Positions 39,382 through 53,676 of a stretch of DNA of 64,000 bases are shown in pieces (position 1 is the stretch's first letter; each line of letters opens with the position of its first letter). The notes beneath the pieces were generated by a model. That model saw only the letters and a program-made list of their open reading frames with translations. It did no database searches and was not told where the DNA came from. This stretch comes from Eledone cirrhosa. Taxonomy: Eukaryota; Mollusca; Cephalopoda; Octopoda; Eledonidae. The stretch spans positions 28,593,456 to 28,657,455 of the forward strand of contig OZ024741.1 in the NCBI GenBank assembly GCA_964016885.1, written 5' to 3'. The position numbers were made by a program, and so were the translations under genes.

Positions 39382-41892
39382 ATGATGTCCAACACTCTAC
39401 CGACACTGCCAACCCAAGCATGGTGTCCAACACTCTACCGACACAGCCAACCCAAGCATGGTGTCCAACACTCTACCGACACTGCCAACCCAAGCATGAT
39501 GTCCAACACTCTACCGACACTGCCAACCCAAACATGGTGTCCAACAGTCTACCGACACTGCCACCCCAAGCATGGTGTCCAACAGTCTACCGACACTGCC
39601 AACCCAAGCATGGTGTCCAACACTCTACCGACACTGCCAACCCAAGCATGATGTCCAACACTCTACCGACACTGCCAACCCAAGCATGATGTCCAACACT
39701 CTACCGACACTGCCAACCCAAGCATGGTGTCCAACAGTCTACCGACACTGCCAACCCAAGCATAGTGTCCAACACTCTACCGACACTGCCAACCCAAGCA
39801 TGGTGTCCAACACTCTAACGACACTGCCAACCCAAGCATGTGGTACAACACTCTACCGACACTGCCAACCCAAGCACGGTGTCCAACACTCTACCGACAC
39901 TGCCAACCCAAGCATGGTGTCCAACACTCTACCGACACTGCCAACCCAAGCATGGTGTCCAACACTCTACCGACACTGCCAACCCAAGCATGGTGTCCAA
40001 CACTCTACCGACACTGCCAACCCAAGCATGTGGTCCAACACTCTACCGACACTGCCAACCGAAGCATGGTGTCCAACACTCTACCGACACTGCTAACCCA
40101 AGCATGGTGTTCAACACTCTACCGACACGGCCAACCCAAGTATGGTGTCCAACACTCTACCGACACTGCCAACCGAAGCATGGTGTCCAACACCCTACCG
40201 ACACTGCCAACCCAAGCATGGTGTCCAACACTCTACCGACACTGCCAACCCAAGCATGTGGTCCAACACTCTACCGACACTGCCAACCCAAGTATGGTGT
40301 CCAACACTCTACCGACACTGCCAACCCAAGCATGGTGTCCAACACTCTACCGACACTGCCAACCCAAGCATGGTGTCCAACACTCTACCGACACTGCCAA
40401 CCCAAGTATGGTGTCCAACACTCTACCGACACTGCCAACCCAAGCATGGTGTCCAACACCCTACCGACACTGCCAACCCAAGCATGGTGTCCAACACTCT
40501 ACCGACACTGCCAACCCAAGCATGTGGTCCAACACTCTACCGACACTGCCAACCCAAGTATGGTGTCCAACACTCTACCGACACTGCCAACCCAAGCATG
40601 GTGTCCAACACTCTACCGACACTGCCAACCCAAGCATGGTGTCCAACACTCTACCGACACTGCCAACCCAAGCATGGTGTCCAACACTCTACCGACACTG
40701 CCAACCCAAGTATGGTGTCCAACACTCTACCGACACTGCCAACCCAAGCATGATGTCCAACACTCTACCGACACTGCCAACCCAAACATGGTGTCCAACA
40801 GTCTACCGACACTGCCAACCCAAGCATGGTATCCAACACTCTAACGACACTGCCAACCCAAAAATGTGGTCCAACACTCTACCCACACTGCCAACCCAAG
40901 CATGGTGTCCAACACTCTACCGACACTGCCAACCCAAGCATGGTGTCCAACACTCTACCGACACAGCCAACCCAAGCATGGTGTCCAACACTCTACCGAC
41001 ACTGCCAACCCAAGCATGGTGTCCAACACTCTACCGACACTGCCAACCCAAGCATGGTGTCCAACACTCTACCGACACTGCCAACCCAAGCATGGTGTCC
41101 AACACTCTACCGACACTGCCAACCCAAGCATGATGTCCAACACTCTACCGACACTGCCAACCCAAGCATGTGGTCCAACACTCTACCGACACTGCCAACC
41201 CAAGCAGGGTGTCCAACACTCTACTGACACTGCCAACCCAAGCATGGTGTCCAACACTCTACCGACACTGCCAACCCAAGTATAGTGTCCAACACTCTAC
41301 CGACACTGCCAACCCAAGCATGGTGTCCAACACTCTACCGACACTGCCAACCCAAGCATAGTGTCCAACACTCTACCGACACTGCCAACCCAATCATGGT
41401 GTCCAACACTCTACCGACACTGCCAACCCAAGTATAGTGTCCAACACTCTACCGACACTGCCAACCCAAGCATGGTGTCCAACACTCTACCGACACTGCC
41501 AACCCAAGTACAGTGTCCAACACTCTACCGACACTGCCAACCAAAGTATGGTGTCCAACACTCTACCGACACTGCCAACCCAAGCATAGTGTCCAACACT
41601 CTACCGACACTGCCAACCCAAGCATGGTGTCCAACACTCTACCGACACTGCCAACCAAAGTATGGTGTCCAACACTCTACCGACACTGCCAACCCAAGCA
41701 TAGTGTCCAACACTCTACCGACACTGCCAACCCAAGCATGGTGTCCAACACTCTACCGACACTGCCAACCCAAGCATGGTGTCCAACACTCTACCGACAC
41801 TGCCAACCCAAGCATGGTGTCCAACACTCTACCGACACTGCCAACCAAAGTATGGTGTCCAACACTGTACAGACACTGCCAACCCAAGCATG
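39382..41892 (+). repeat. Satellite block C, copy 2
   Basis: Repeats block C copy 1 at an offset of 5,852 bp. The two diverge by block shuffling after the gtacagacac marker (36016/41868). Confidence 0.75.
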
Positions 41893-44800
41893 GTGTCCAA
41901 CACTCTACCGACACTGCCAACCCAAGCATGGTGTCCAACACTCTACCGACACTGCCAACCAAAGTATGGTGTCCAACACTCTACCGACACTGCCAACCCA
42001 AGCATGGTGTCCAACACTCTACCGACACTGCCAACCAAAGTATGGTGTCCAACACTCTACCGACACTGCCAACCCAAGCATGGTGTCCAACACTCTACCG
42101 ACACTGCCAACCAAAGTATTGTGTCCAACACTCTACGGACACTGCCAACCCAAGCATAGTGTCCAACACTCTACCGACACTGCCAACCCAAGCATGGTGT
42201 CCAACACTCTACCGACACTGCCAACCCAAGCATAGTGTCCAACACTCTACCGACACTGCCAACCCAATCATGGTGTCCAACACTCTACCGACACTGCCAA
42301 CCCAAGTATAGTGTCCAACACTCTACCGACACTGCCAACCCAAGCATGGTGTCCAACACTCTACCGACACTGCCAACCCAAGTACAGTGTCCAACACTCT
42401 ACCGACACTGCCAACCAAAGTATGGTGTCCAACACTCTACCGACACTGCCAACCCAAGCATAGTGTCCAACACTCTACCGACACTGCCAACCCAAGCATG
42501 GTGTCCAACACTCTACCGACACTGCCAACCAAAGTATGGTGTCCAACACTCTACCGACACTGCCAACCCAAGCATAGTGTCCAACACTCTACCGACACTG
42601 CCAACCCAAGCATGGTGTCCAACACTCTACCGACACTGCCAACCCAAGCATGGTGTCCAACACTCTACCGACACTGCCAACCCAAGCATGGTGTCCAACA
42701 CTCTACCGACACTGCCAACCAAAGTATGGTGTCCAACACTGTACAGACACTGCCAACCCAAGCATGGTGTCCAACACTCTACCGACACTGCCAACCAAAG
42801 TATGGTGTCCAACACTCTACCGACACTGCCAACCCAAGCATGGTGTCCAACACTCTACCGACACTGCCAACCAAAGTATGGTGTCCAACACTCTACCGAC
42901 ACTGCCAACCCAAGCATGGTGTCCAACACTCTACCGACACTGCCAACCAAAGTATTGTGTCCAACACTCTACGGACACTGCCAACCCAAGCATAGTGTCC
43001 AACACTCTACCGACACTGCCAACCCAAGCATGGTGTCCAACACTCTACCGACACTGCCAACCCAAGCATAGTGTCCAACACTCTACCGACACTGCCAACC
43101 CAAGCATAGTGTCCAACACTCTACCGACACTGCCAACCCAAGCATGGTGTCCAACACTCTACCGACACTGCCAACCCAAGCATGGTGTCCAACACTCTAC
43201 CGACACTGCCAACCCAAGCATGGTGTCCAACACTCTACCGACACTGCCAACCCAAGCATGGTGTCCAACACTCTACCGACACTGCCAACCCAAGCATGGT
43301 GTCCAACACTCTACCGACACTGCCAACCCAAGCATGGTGTCCAACACTCTACCGACACTGCCAACCCAAGCATGGTGTCCAACACTCTACCGACACTGCC
43401 AACTCAAGCATGGTGTCCAACACTCTACCGACACTGCCAACCAAAGTATTGTGTCCAACACTCTACGGACACTGCCAACCCAAGCATAGTGTCCAACACT
43501 CTACCGACACTGCCAACCCAAGCATGGTGTCCAACACTCTACCGACACAGCCAACCCAAGCATGGTGTCCAACACTCTACCGACACTGCCAACCAAAGTA
43601 TGGTGTCCAACACTCTACCGACACTGCCAACCCAAGCATGGTGTCCAACACTCTACCGACACTGCCAACCAAAGTATGGTGTCCAACACTCTACCGACAC
43701 TGCCAACCCAAGCATGGTGTCCAACACTCTACCGACACTGCCAACCAAAGTATTGTGTCCAACACTCTACGGACACTGCCAACCCAAGCATAGTGTCCAA
43801 CACTCTACCGACACTGCCAACCCAAGCATGGTGTCCAACACTCTACCGACACTGCCAACCCAAGCATGGTGTCCAACACTCTACCGACACTGCCAACCCA
43901 AGCATAGTGTCCAACACTCTACCGACACTGCCAACCCAAGCATGGTGTCCAACACTCTACCGACACTGCCAACCCAAGCATGGTGTTCAACACTCTACCG
44001 ACACTGCCAACCCAAGCATGGTGTCCAACACTCTACCGACACTGCCAACCCAAGCATGGTGTCCAACACTCTACCGACACTGCCAACCCAAGCATGGTGT
44101 CCAACACTCTACCGACACTGCCAACCCAAGCATGGTGTCCAACACTCTACCGACACTGCCAACCCAAGCATGGTGTCCAACACTCTACCGACACTGCCAA
44201 CCCAAGCATGGTGTCCAACACTCTACCGACACTGCCAACCCAAGCATGGTGTCCAACACTCTACCGACACTGCCAACCAAAGTATTGTGTCCAACACTCT
44301 ACGGACACTGCCAACCCAAGCATAGTGTCCAACACTCTACCGACACTGCCAACCCAAGCATGGTGTCCAACACTCTACCGACACTGCCAACCCAAGCATA
44401 GTGTCCAACACTCTACCGACACTGCCAACCCAAGCATGGTGTCCAACACTCTACCGACACTGCCAACCCAAGCATGGTGTCCAACACTCTACCGACACTG
44501 CCAACCCAAGCATGGTGTCCAACACTCTACCGACACTGCCAACCCAAGCATGGTGTCCAACACTCTACCGACACTGCCAACCCAAGCATGGTGTCCAACA
44601 CTCTAACGACACTGCCAACCCAAGCATGTGGTCCAACACTCTACCGACACTGCCAACCCAAGCATGGTGTGCAACACTCTACCGACACTGCCAACCCAAG
44701 CATGGTGTTCAACACTCTACCGACACTGCCAACCCAAGTATGGTGTCCAACACTCTACCGACACTGCCAACCCAAGCATGGTGTCCAACACCCTACCAAC

Positions 44801-45043
44801 ACTGCCAACCCAAGCATGGTGTCCAACACTCTACCGACACTGCCAACCCAAGCATGTGGTCCAACACTCTACCGACACTGCCAACCCAAGTATGGTGTCC
44901 AACATTCTACCAACACTGCCAACCCAAGCATGGTGTCCAACACTCTACCGACAATGCCAACCCAAGCATGATGTCCAACACTCTACCGACACTGCCAACC
45001 CAAACATGGTGTCCAACAGTCTACCGACACTGCCAACCCAAGC

Positions 45044-47461
45044 ATGGTGTCCAACACTCTAACGACACTGCCAACCCAAGCATGTGGTCCAACACTCTAC
45101 CCACACTGCCAACCCAAGCATGGTGTCCAACACTCTACCGACACTGCCAACCCAAGCATGGTGTCCAACACTCTACCGACACAGCCAACCCAAGCATGGT
45201 GTCCAACACTCTACCGACACTGCCAACCCAAGCATGGTGTCCAACACTCTACCGACACTGCCAACCCAAGCATGGTGTCCAACACTCTACCGACACTGCC
45301 AACCCAAGCATGGTGTCCAACACTCTACCGACACTGCCAACCCAAGCATGATGTCCAACACTCTACCGACACTGCCAACCCAAGCATGTGGTCCAACACT
45401 CTACCGACACTGCCAACCCAAGCATGGTAGTCCAACACTCTACTGACACTGCCAACCCAAGCATGGTGTCCAACACTCTACCGACACTGCCAACCCAAGT
45501 ATAGTGTCCAACACTCTACCGACACTGCCAACCCAAGCATGGTGTCCAACACTCTACCGACACTGCCAACCCAAGCATGGTGTCCAACACTCTACCGACA
45601 CTGCCAACCCAAGCATGGTGTCCAACACTCTACCGACACTGCCAACCCAAGCATGGTGTCCAACAGTCTACCGACACTGCCAACCCAAGCATGGTGTCCA
45701 ACACTCTACCGACATTGCCAACCCAAGCATGGTGTCCAACACTCTACCGACATTGCCAACCAAAGTATGGTGTCCAACACTCTACCGACACTGCCAACCC
45801 AAGCATGGTGTCCAACACTCTACCGACATTGCCAACCAAAGTATGGTGTCCAACACTCTACCGACACTGCCAACCCAAGCATGGTGTCCAACACTCTACC
45901 GACACTGCCAACCAAAGTATGGTGTCCAACACTCCACCGACACTGCCAACCCAAGCATGGTGTCCAACACTCTACCGACACTGCCAACCAAAGTATGGTG
46001 TCCAACACTCTACCGACACTGCCAACCCAAGCATGGTGTCCAACACTCTACCGACACTGCCAACCAAAGTATGGTGTCCAACACTCTACCGACACTGCCA
46101 ACCCAAGCATAGTGTCCAACACTCTACCGTCACTGCCAACCCAAGCATGGTGTCCAACACTCTACCGACACTGCCAACCCAAGCATGGTGTCCAACACTC
46201 TAACGACACTGCCAACCCAAGCATGTGGTCCAACACTCTACCGACACTGCCAACCAAAGCATGGTGTGCAACACTCTACCGACACTGCCAACCCAAGCAT
46301 GGTGTTCAACACTCTACCGACACTGCCAACCCAAGTATGGTGTCCAACACTCTACCGACACTGCCAACCCAAGCATGGTGTCCAACACCCTACCAACACT
46401 GCCAACCCAAGCATGGTGTCCAACACTCTACCGACACTGCCAACCCAAGCATGTGGTCCAACACTCTACCGACACTGCCAACCCAAGTATGGTGTCCAAC
46501 ATTCTACCGACACTGCCAACCCAAGCATGGTGTCCAACACTCTACCGACACTGCCAACCCAAGCATGGTGTCCAACACTCTACCGACACTGCCAACCCAA
46601 GTATGGTGTCCAACACTCTACCGACACTGCCAACCCAAGCATGGTGTCCAACAACCTACCGACACTGCCAACCCAAGCAGGGTGTCCAACACTCTACCGA
46701 CACTGCCAATCCAAGCATGTGGTCCAACACTCTACCGACACTGCCAACCCAAGTATGGTGTCCAACACTCTACCGACACTGCCAACCCAAGCATGGTGTC
46801 CAACACTCTACCGACACTGCCAACCCAAGCATGGTGTCCAACACTCTACCGACACTGCCAACCCAAGCATGGTGTCCAACACTCTACCGACACAGCCAAC
46901 CCAAGCATAGTGTCCAACACTCTACCGACACTGCCAACCCAAGCATGGTGTCCAACACTCTACCGACAATGCCAACCCAAGCATGATGTCCAACACTCTA
47001 CCGACACTGCCAACCCAAACATGGTGTCCAACAGTCTACCGACACTGCCAACCCAAGCATGGTGTCCAACACTCTAACGACACTGCCAACCCAAGCATGT
47101 GGTCCAACACTCTACCCACACTGCCAACCCAAGCATGGTGTCCAACACTCTACCGACACTGCCAACCCAAGCATGGTGTCCAACACTCTACCGACACAGC
47201 CAACCCAAGCATGGTGTCCAACACTCTACCGACACTGCCAACCCAAGCATGGTGTCCAACACTCTACCGACACTGCCAACCCAAGCATGGTGTCCAACAC
47301 TCTACCGACACTGCCAACCCAAGCATGGTGTCCAACACTCTACCGACACTGCCAACCCAAGCATGATGTCCAACACTCTACCGACACTGCCAACCCAAGC
47401 ATGTGGTCCAACACTCTACCGACACTGCCAACCCAAGCATGGTAGTCCAACACTCTACTGA
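45044..47461 (+). repeat. Satellite block E, copy 1
   Basis: About 2.4-kb block beginning with an aacgacactgcc unit and catgtggtcc/acccacactgcc units. It is the first part of the array where the 38-bp register slips: catggtagtcc (+1 base) near 45425. Confidence 0.7.
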
Positions 47462-47518
47462 CACTGCCAACCCAAGCATGGTGTCCAACACTCTACCGAC
47501 ACAGCCAACCCAAGCATA

Positions 47519-49838
47519 GTGTCCAACACTCTACCGACACTGCCAACCCAAGCATGGTGTCCAACACTCTACCGACAATGCCAACCCAAGCATGATGTCC
47601 AACACTCTACCGACACTGCCAACCCAAGCATGGTAGTCCAACACTCTACTGACACTGCCAACCCAAGCATGGTGTCCAACACTCTACCGACACTGCCAAC
47701 CCAAGTATAGTGTCCAACACTCTACCGACACTGCCAACCCAAGCATGGTGTCCAACACTCTACCGACACTGCCAACCCAAGCATAGTGTCCAACACTCTA
47801 CCGACACTGCCAACCCAATCATGGTGTCCAACACTCTACCGACACTGCCAACCCAAGTATAGTGTTCAACACTCTACCGACACTGCCAACCCAAGCATGG
47901 TGTCCAACACTCTACCGACACTGCCAACCCAAGTATAGTGTCCAACACTCTACCGACACTGCCAACCCAAGCATGGTGTCCAACACTCTACCGACACTGC
48001 CAACCAAAGTATGGTGTCCAACACTCTACCGACACTGCCAACCCAAGCATGGTGTCCAACACTCTACCGACACTGCCAACCCAAGCATGGTGTCCAACAC
48101 TCTACCGACACTGCCAACCCAAGCATGGTGTCCAACACTCTACCGACACTGCCAACCCAAGCATGGTGTCCAACAGTCTACCGACACTGCCAACCCAAGC
48201 ATGGTGTCCAACACTCTACCGACATTGCCAACCCAAGCATGGTGTCCAACACTCTACCGACATTGCCAACCAAAGTATGGTGTCCAACACTCTACCGACA
48301 CTGCCAACCCAAGCATGGTGTCCAACACTCTACCGACATTGCCAACCAAAGTATGGTGTCCAACACTCTACCGACACTGCCAACCCAAGCATGGTGTCCA
48401 ACACTCTACCGACACTGCCAACCAAAGTATGGTGTCCAACACTCCACCGACACTGCCAACCCAAGCATGGTGTCCAACACTCTACCGACACTGCCAACCA
48501 AAGTATGGTGTCCAACACTCTACCGACACTGCCAACCCAAGCATGGTGTCCAACACTCTACCGACACTGCCAACCAAAGTATGGTGTCCAACACTCTACC
48601 GACACTGCCAACCCAAGCATGGTGTCCAACACTCTACCGACACTGCCAACCCAAGCATGGTGTCCAACACTCTAACGACACTGCCAACCCAAGCATGTGG
48701 TCCAACACTCTACCGACACTGCCAACCCAAGCATGGTGTGCAACACTCTACCGACACTGCCAACCCAAGCATGGTGTTCAACACTCTACCGACACTGCCA
48801 ACCCAAGTATGGTGTCCAACACTCTACCGACACTGCCAACCCAAGCATGGTGTCCAACACCCTACCAACACTGCCAACCCAAGCATGGTGTCCAACACTC
48901 TACCGACACTGCCAACCCAAGCATGTGGTCCAACACTCTACCGACACTGCCAACCCAAGTATGGTGTCCAACATTCTACCGACACTGCCAACCCAAGCAT
49001 GGTGTCCAACACTCTACCGACACTGCCAACCCAAGCATGGTGTCCAACACTCTACCGACACTGCCAACCCAAGTATGGTGTCCAACACTCTACCGACACT
49101 GCCAACCCAAGCATGGTGTCCAACACCCTACCGACACTGCCAACCCAAGCATGGTGTCCAACACTCTACCGACTCTGCCAATCCAAGCATGTGGTCCAAC
49201 ACTCTACCGACACTGCCAACCCAAGTATGGTGTCCAACACTCTACCGACACTGCCAACCCAAGCATGGTGTCCAACACTCTACCGACACTGCCAACCCAA
49301 GCATGGTGTCCAACACTCTACCGACACTGCCAACCCAAGCATGGTGTCCAACACTCTACCGACACAGCCAACCCAAGCATAGTGTCCAACACTCTACCGA
49401 CACTGCCAACCCAAGCATGGTGTCCAACACTCTACCGACAATGCCAACCCAAGCATGATGTCCAACACTCTACCGACACTGCCAACCCAAACATGGTGTC
49501 CAACAGTCTACCGACACTGCCAACCCAAGCATGGTGTCCAACACTCTAACGACACTGCCAACCCAAGCATGTGGTCCAACACTCTACCCACACTGCCAAC
49601 CCAAGCATGGTGTCCAACACTCTACCGACACTGCCAACCCAAGCATGGTGTCCAACACTCTACCGACACAGCCAACCCAAGCATGGTGTCCAACACTCTA
49701 CCGACACTGCCAACCCAAGCATGGTGTCCAACACTCTACCGACACTGCCAACCCAAGCATGGTGTCCAACACTCTACCGACACTGCCAACCCAAGCATGG
49801 TGTCCAACACTCTACCGACACTGCCAACCCAAGCATGA
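47519..49838 (+). repeat. Satellite block E, copy 2
   Basis: Matches copy 1 at an offset of 2,472 bp (65 units plus 2 bases), the extra bases coming from catggtagtcc units near 47446 and 47632. Confidence 0.7.
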
Positions 49839-50289
49839 TGTCCAACACTCTACCGACACTGCCAACCCAAGTGTGGTCCAACACTCTACCGACACTGCCA
49901 ACCCAAGCATGGTAGTCCAACACTCTACTGACACTGCCAACCCAAGCATGGTGTCCAACACTCTACCGACACTGCCAACCCAAGTATAGTGTCCAACACT
50001 CTACCGACACTGCCAACCCAAGCATGGTGTCCAACACTCTACCGACACTGCCAACCCAAGCATAGTGTCCAACACTCTACCGACACTGCCAACCCAATCA
50101 TGGTGTCCAACACTCTACCGACACTGCCAACCCAAGTATAGTGTTCAACACTCTACCGACACTGCCAACCCAAGCATGGTGTCCAACACTCTACCGACAC
50201 TGCCAACCCAAGTATAGTGTCCAACACTCTACCGACACTGCCAACCAAAGCATGGTGTCCAACACTCTACCGACACTGCCAACCAAAGT

Positions 50290-52140
50290 ATGGTGTCTAA
50301 CACTCTACCGACACTGCCAACCCAAGCATGGTGTCCAACACTCTACCGACACTGCCAACCCAAGCATGGTGTCCAACACTCTACCGACACTGCCAACGCA
50401 AGCATGGTGTCCAACACTCTACCGACACTGCCAACCCAAGCATGGTGTCCAACAGTCTACCGACACTGCCAACCCAAGCATGGTGTCCAACACTCTACCG
50501 ACATTGCCAACCCAAGCATGGTGTCCAACACTCTACCGACATTGCCAACCAAAGTATGGTGTCCAACACTCTACCGACACTGCCAACCCAAGCATGGTGT
50601 CCAACACTCTACCGTCATTGCCAACCAAAGTATGGTGTCCAACACTCTACCGACACTGCCAACCCAAGCATGGTGTCCAACACTCTACCGACACTGCCAA
50701 CCAAAGTATGGTGTCCAACACTCTACCGACACTGCCAACCCAAGCATGGTGTCCAACACTCTACCGACACTGCCAACCAAAGTATGGTGTCCAACACTCT
50801 ACCGACACTGCCAACCCAAGCATGGTGTCCAACACTCTACCGACACTGCCAACCAAAGTATGGTGTCCAACACTCTACCGACACTGCCAACCCAAGCATA
50901 GTGTCCAACACTCTACCGACACTGCCAACCCAAGCATGGTGTCCAACACTCTACCGACACTGCCAACCAAAGTATGGTGTCCAACACTCTACCGACACTG
51001 CCAACCCAAGCATAGTGTCCAACACTCTACCGACACTGCCGACCCAAGCATGGTGTCCAACACTCCACCGACACTGCCAACCCAAGCATGGTGTCCAACA
51101 CTCTACCGACACTGCCAACCCAAGCATGGTGTCCAACACTCTACCGACACTGCCAACCAAAGTATGGTGTCCAACACTCTACCGACACTGCCAACCCAAG
51201 CATGGTGTCCAACACTCTACCGACACTGCCAACCAAAGTATGGTGTCCAACACTCTACCGACACTGCCAACCCAAGCATGGTGTCCAACACTCTACCGAC
51301 ACTGCCAACCCAAGCATGGTGTTCAACACTCTACCGACACTGCCAACCCAAGTATGGTGTCCAACACTCTACCGACACTGCCAACCCAAGCATGGTGTCC
51401 AACACCCTACCGACACTGCCAACCCAAGCATGGTGTCCAACACCCTACCGACACTGCCAACCCAAGCATGGTGTCCAACACTCTACCGACACTGCCAACC
51501 CAAGCATGTGGTCCAACACTCTACCGACACTGCCAACCCAAGTATGGTGTCCAACACTCTACCGACACTGCCAACCCAAGCATGGTGTCCAACACTCTAC
51601 CGACACTGCCAACCCAAGCATGGTGTCCAACACTCTACCGACACTGCCAACCCAAGCATGGTGTCCAAAACTCTACCGACACAGCCAACCCAAGCATAGT
51701 GTCCAACACTCTACCGACACTGCCAACCCAAGCATGGTGTCCAGCACTCTACCGACAATGCCAACCCAAGCATGATGTCCAACACTCTACCGACACTGCC
51801 AACCCAAACATGGTGTCCAACAGTCTACCGACACTGCCAACCCAAGCATGGTGTCCAACACTCTAACGACACTGCCAACCCAAGCATGTGGTCCAACACT
51901 CTACCCACACTGCCAACCCAAGCATGGTGTCCAACACTCTACCGACACTGCCAACCCAAGCATGGTGTCCAACACTCTACCGACACAGCCAACCCAAGCA
52001 TGGTGTCCAACACTCTACCGACACTGCCAACCCAAGCATGGTGTCCAACACTCTACCGACACTGCCAACCCAAGCATGGTGTCCAACACTCTACCGACAC
52101 TGCCAACCCAAGCATGGTGTCCAACACTCTACCGACACTG
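50290..52140 (+). repeat. Satellite block E, copy 3
   Basis: Matches copy 2 at an offset of 2,317 bp (61 units minus 1), explained by a 2-base-short unit (aagtgtggtcc near 49870) and a +1 unit near 49909. Confidence 0.7.
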
Positions 52141-52600
52141 CCAACCCAAGCATGTGGTCCAACACTCTACCGACACTGCCAACCCAAGCATGGTGTCCAA
52201 CACTCTACTGACACTGCCAACCCAAGCATGGTGTCCAACACTCTACCGACACTGCCAACCCAAGTATAGTGTCCAACACTCTACCGACACTGCCAACCCA
52301 AGCATGGTGTCCAACACTCTACCGACACTGCCAACCCAAGCATGTGGTCCAACACTCTACCGACACTGCCAACCCAAGTATAGTGTCCAACACTCTACCG
52401 ACACTGCCAACCCAATCATGGTGTCCAACACTCTACCGACACTGCCAACCCAAGTATAGTGTCCAACACTCTACCGACACTGCCAACCCAAGCATGGTGT
52501 CCAACACTCTACCGACACTAACAACCCAAGTATAGTGTCCAACACTCTACCGACACTGCCAACCCAAGCATGGTGTCCAACACTCTACCGACACTGCCAA

Positions 52601-53676
52601 CCAAAGTATGGTGTCCAACACTCTACCGACACTGCCAACCCAAGCATGGTGTCCAACACTCTACCGACACTGCCAACCAAAGTATGGTGTCCAACACTCT
52701 ACCGACACTGCCAACCCAAGCATGGTGTCCAACACTCTACCGACATTGCCAACCAAAGTATGGTGTCCAACACTCTACCGACACTGCCAACCCAAGCATG
52801 GTGTCCAACACTCTACCGACACTGCCAACCAAAGTATGGTGTCCAACACTCTACCGACACTGCCAACCCAAGCATGGTGTCCAACACTCTACCGACACTG
52901 CCAACCAAAGTATGGTGTCCAACACTCTACCGACACTCCCAACCCAAGCATGGTGTCCAACACTCTACCGACACTGCCAACCAAAGTATGGTGTCCAACA
53001 CTCTACCGACACTGCCAACCCAAGCATAGTGTCCAACACTCTACCGACACTGCCAACCCATGCATGGTGTCCAACACTCTACCGACACTGCCAACCAAAG
53101 TATGGTCTCCAACACTCTACCGACACTGCCAACCCAAGCATAGTGTCCAACACTCTACCGACACTGCCAACCCAAGCATGGTGTCCAACACTCCACCGAC
53201 ACTGCCAACCCAAGCATGGTGTCCAACACTCTACCGACACTGCCAACCCAAGCATGGTGTCCAACACTCTACCGACACTGCCAACCAAAGTATGGTGTCC
53301 AACACTCTACCGACACTGCCAACCCAAGCATGGTGTCCAACACTCTACCGACACTGCCAACCAAAGTATGGTGTCCAACACTCTACCGACACTGCCAACC
53401 CAAGCATGGTGTCCAACACTCTACCGACACTGCCAACCAAAGTATGGTGTCCAACACTCTACCGACACTGCCAACCCAAGCATGGTGTCCAACACTCTAC
53501 CGACACTGCCAACCAAAGTATGGTGTCCAACACTCTACCGACACTGCCAACCCAAGCATGGTGTCCAACACTCTACCGACACTGCCAACCAAAGTATGGT
53601 GTCCAACACTCTACCGACACTGCCAACCCAAGCATGGTGTCCAACACTCTACCGACACTGCCAACCAAAGTATGGT
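52601..53676 (+). repeat. 76-bp dimeric sub-array
   Basis: CCAAAGTATG-type and CCCAAGCATG-type units alternate strictly: ccaaagtatg starts at 52601, 52677, 52753, 52829, 52905 and 52981, and again at 53285, 53361 and 53437 onward, always 76 bp apart. Confidence 0.85.
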
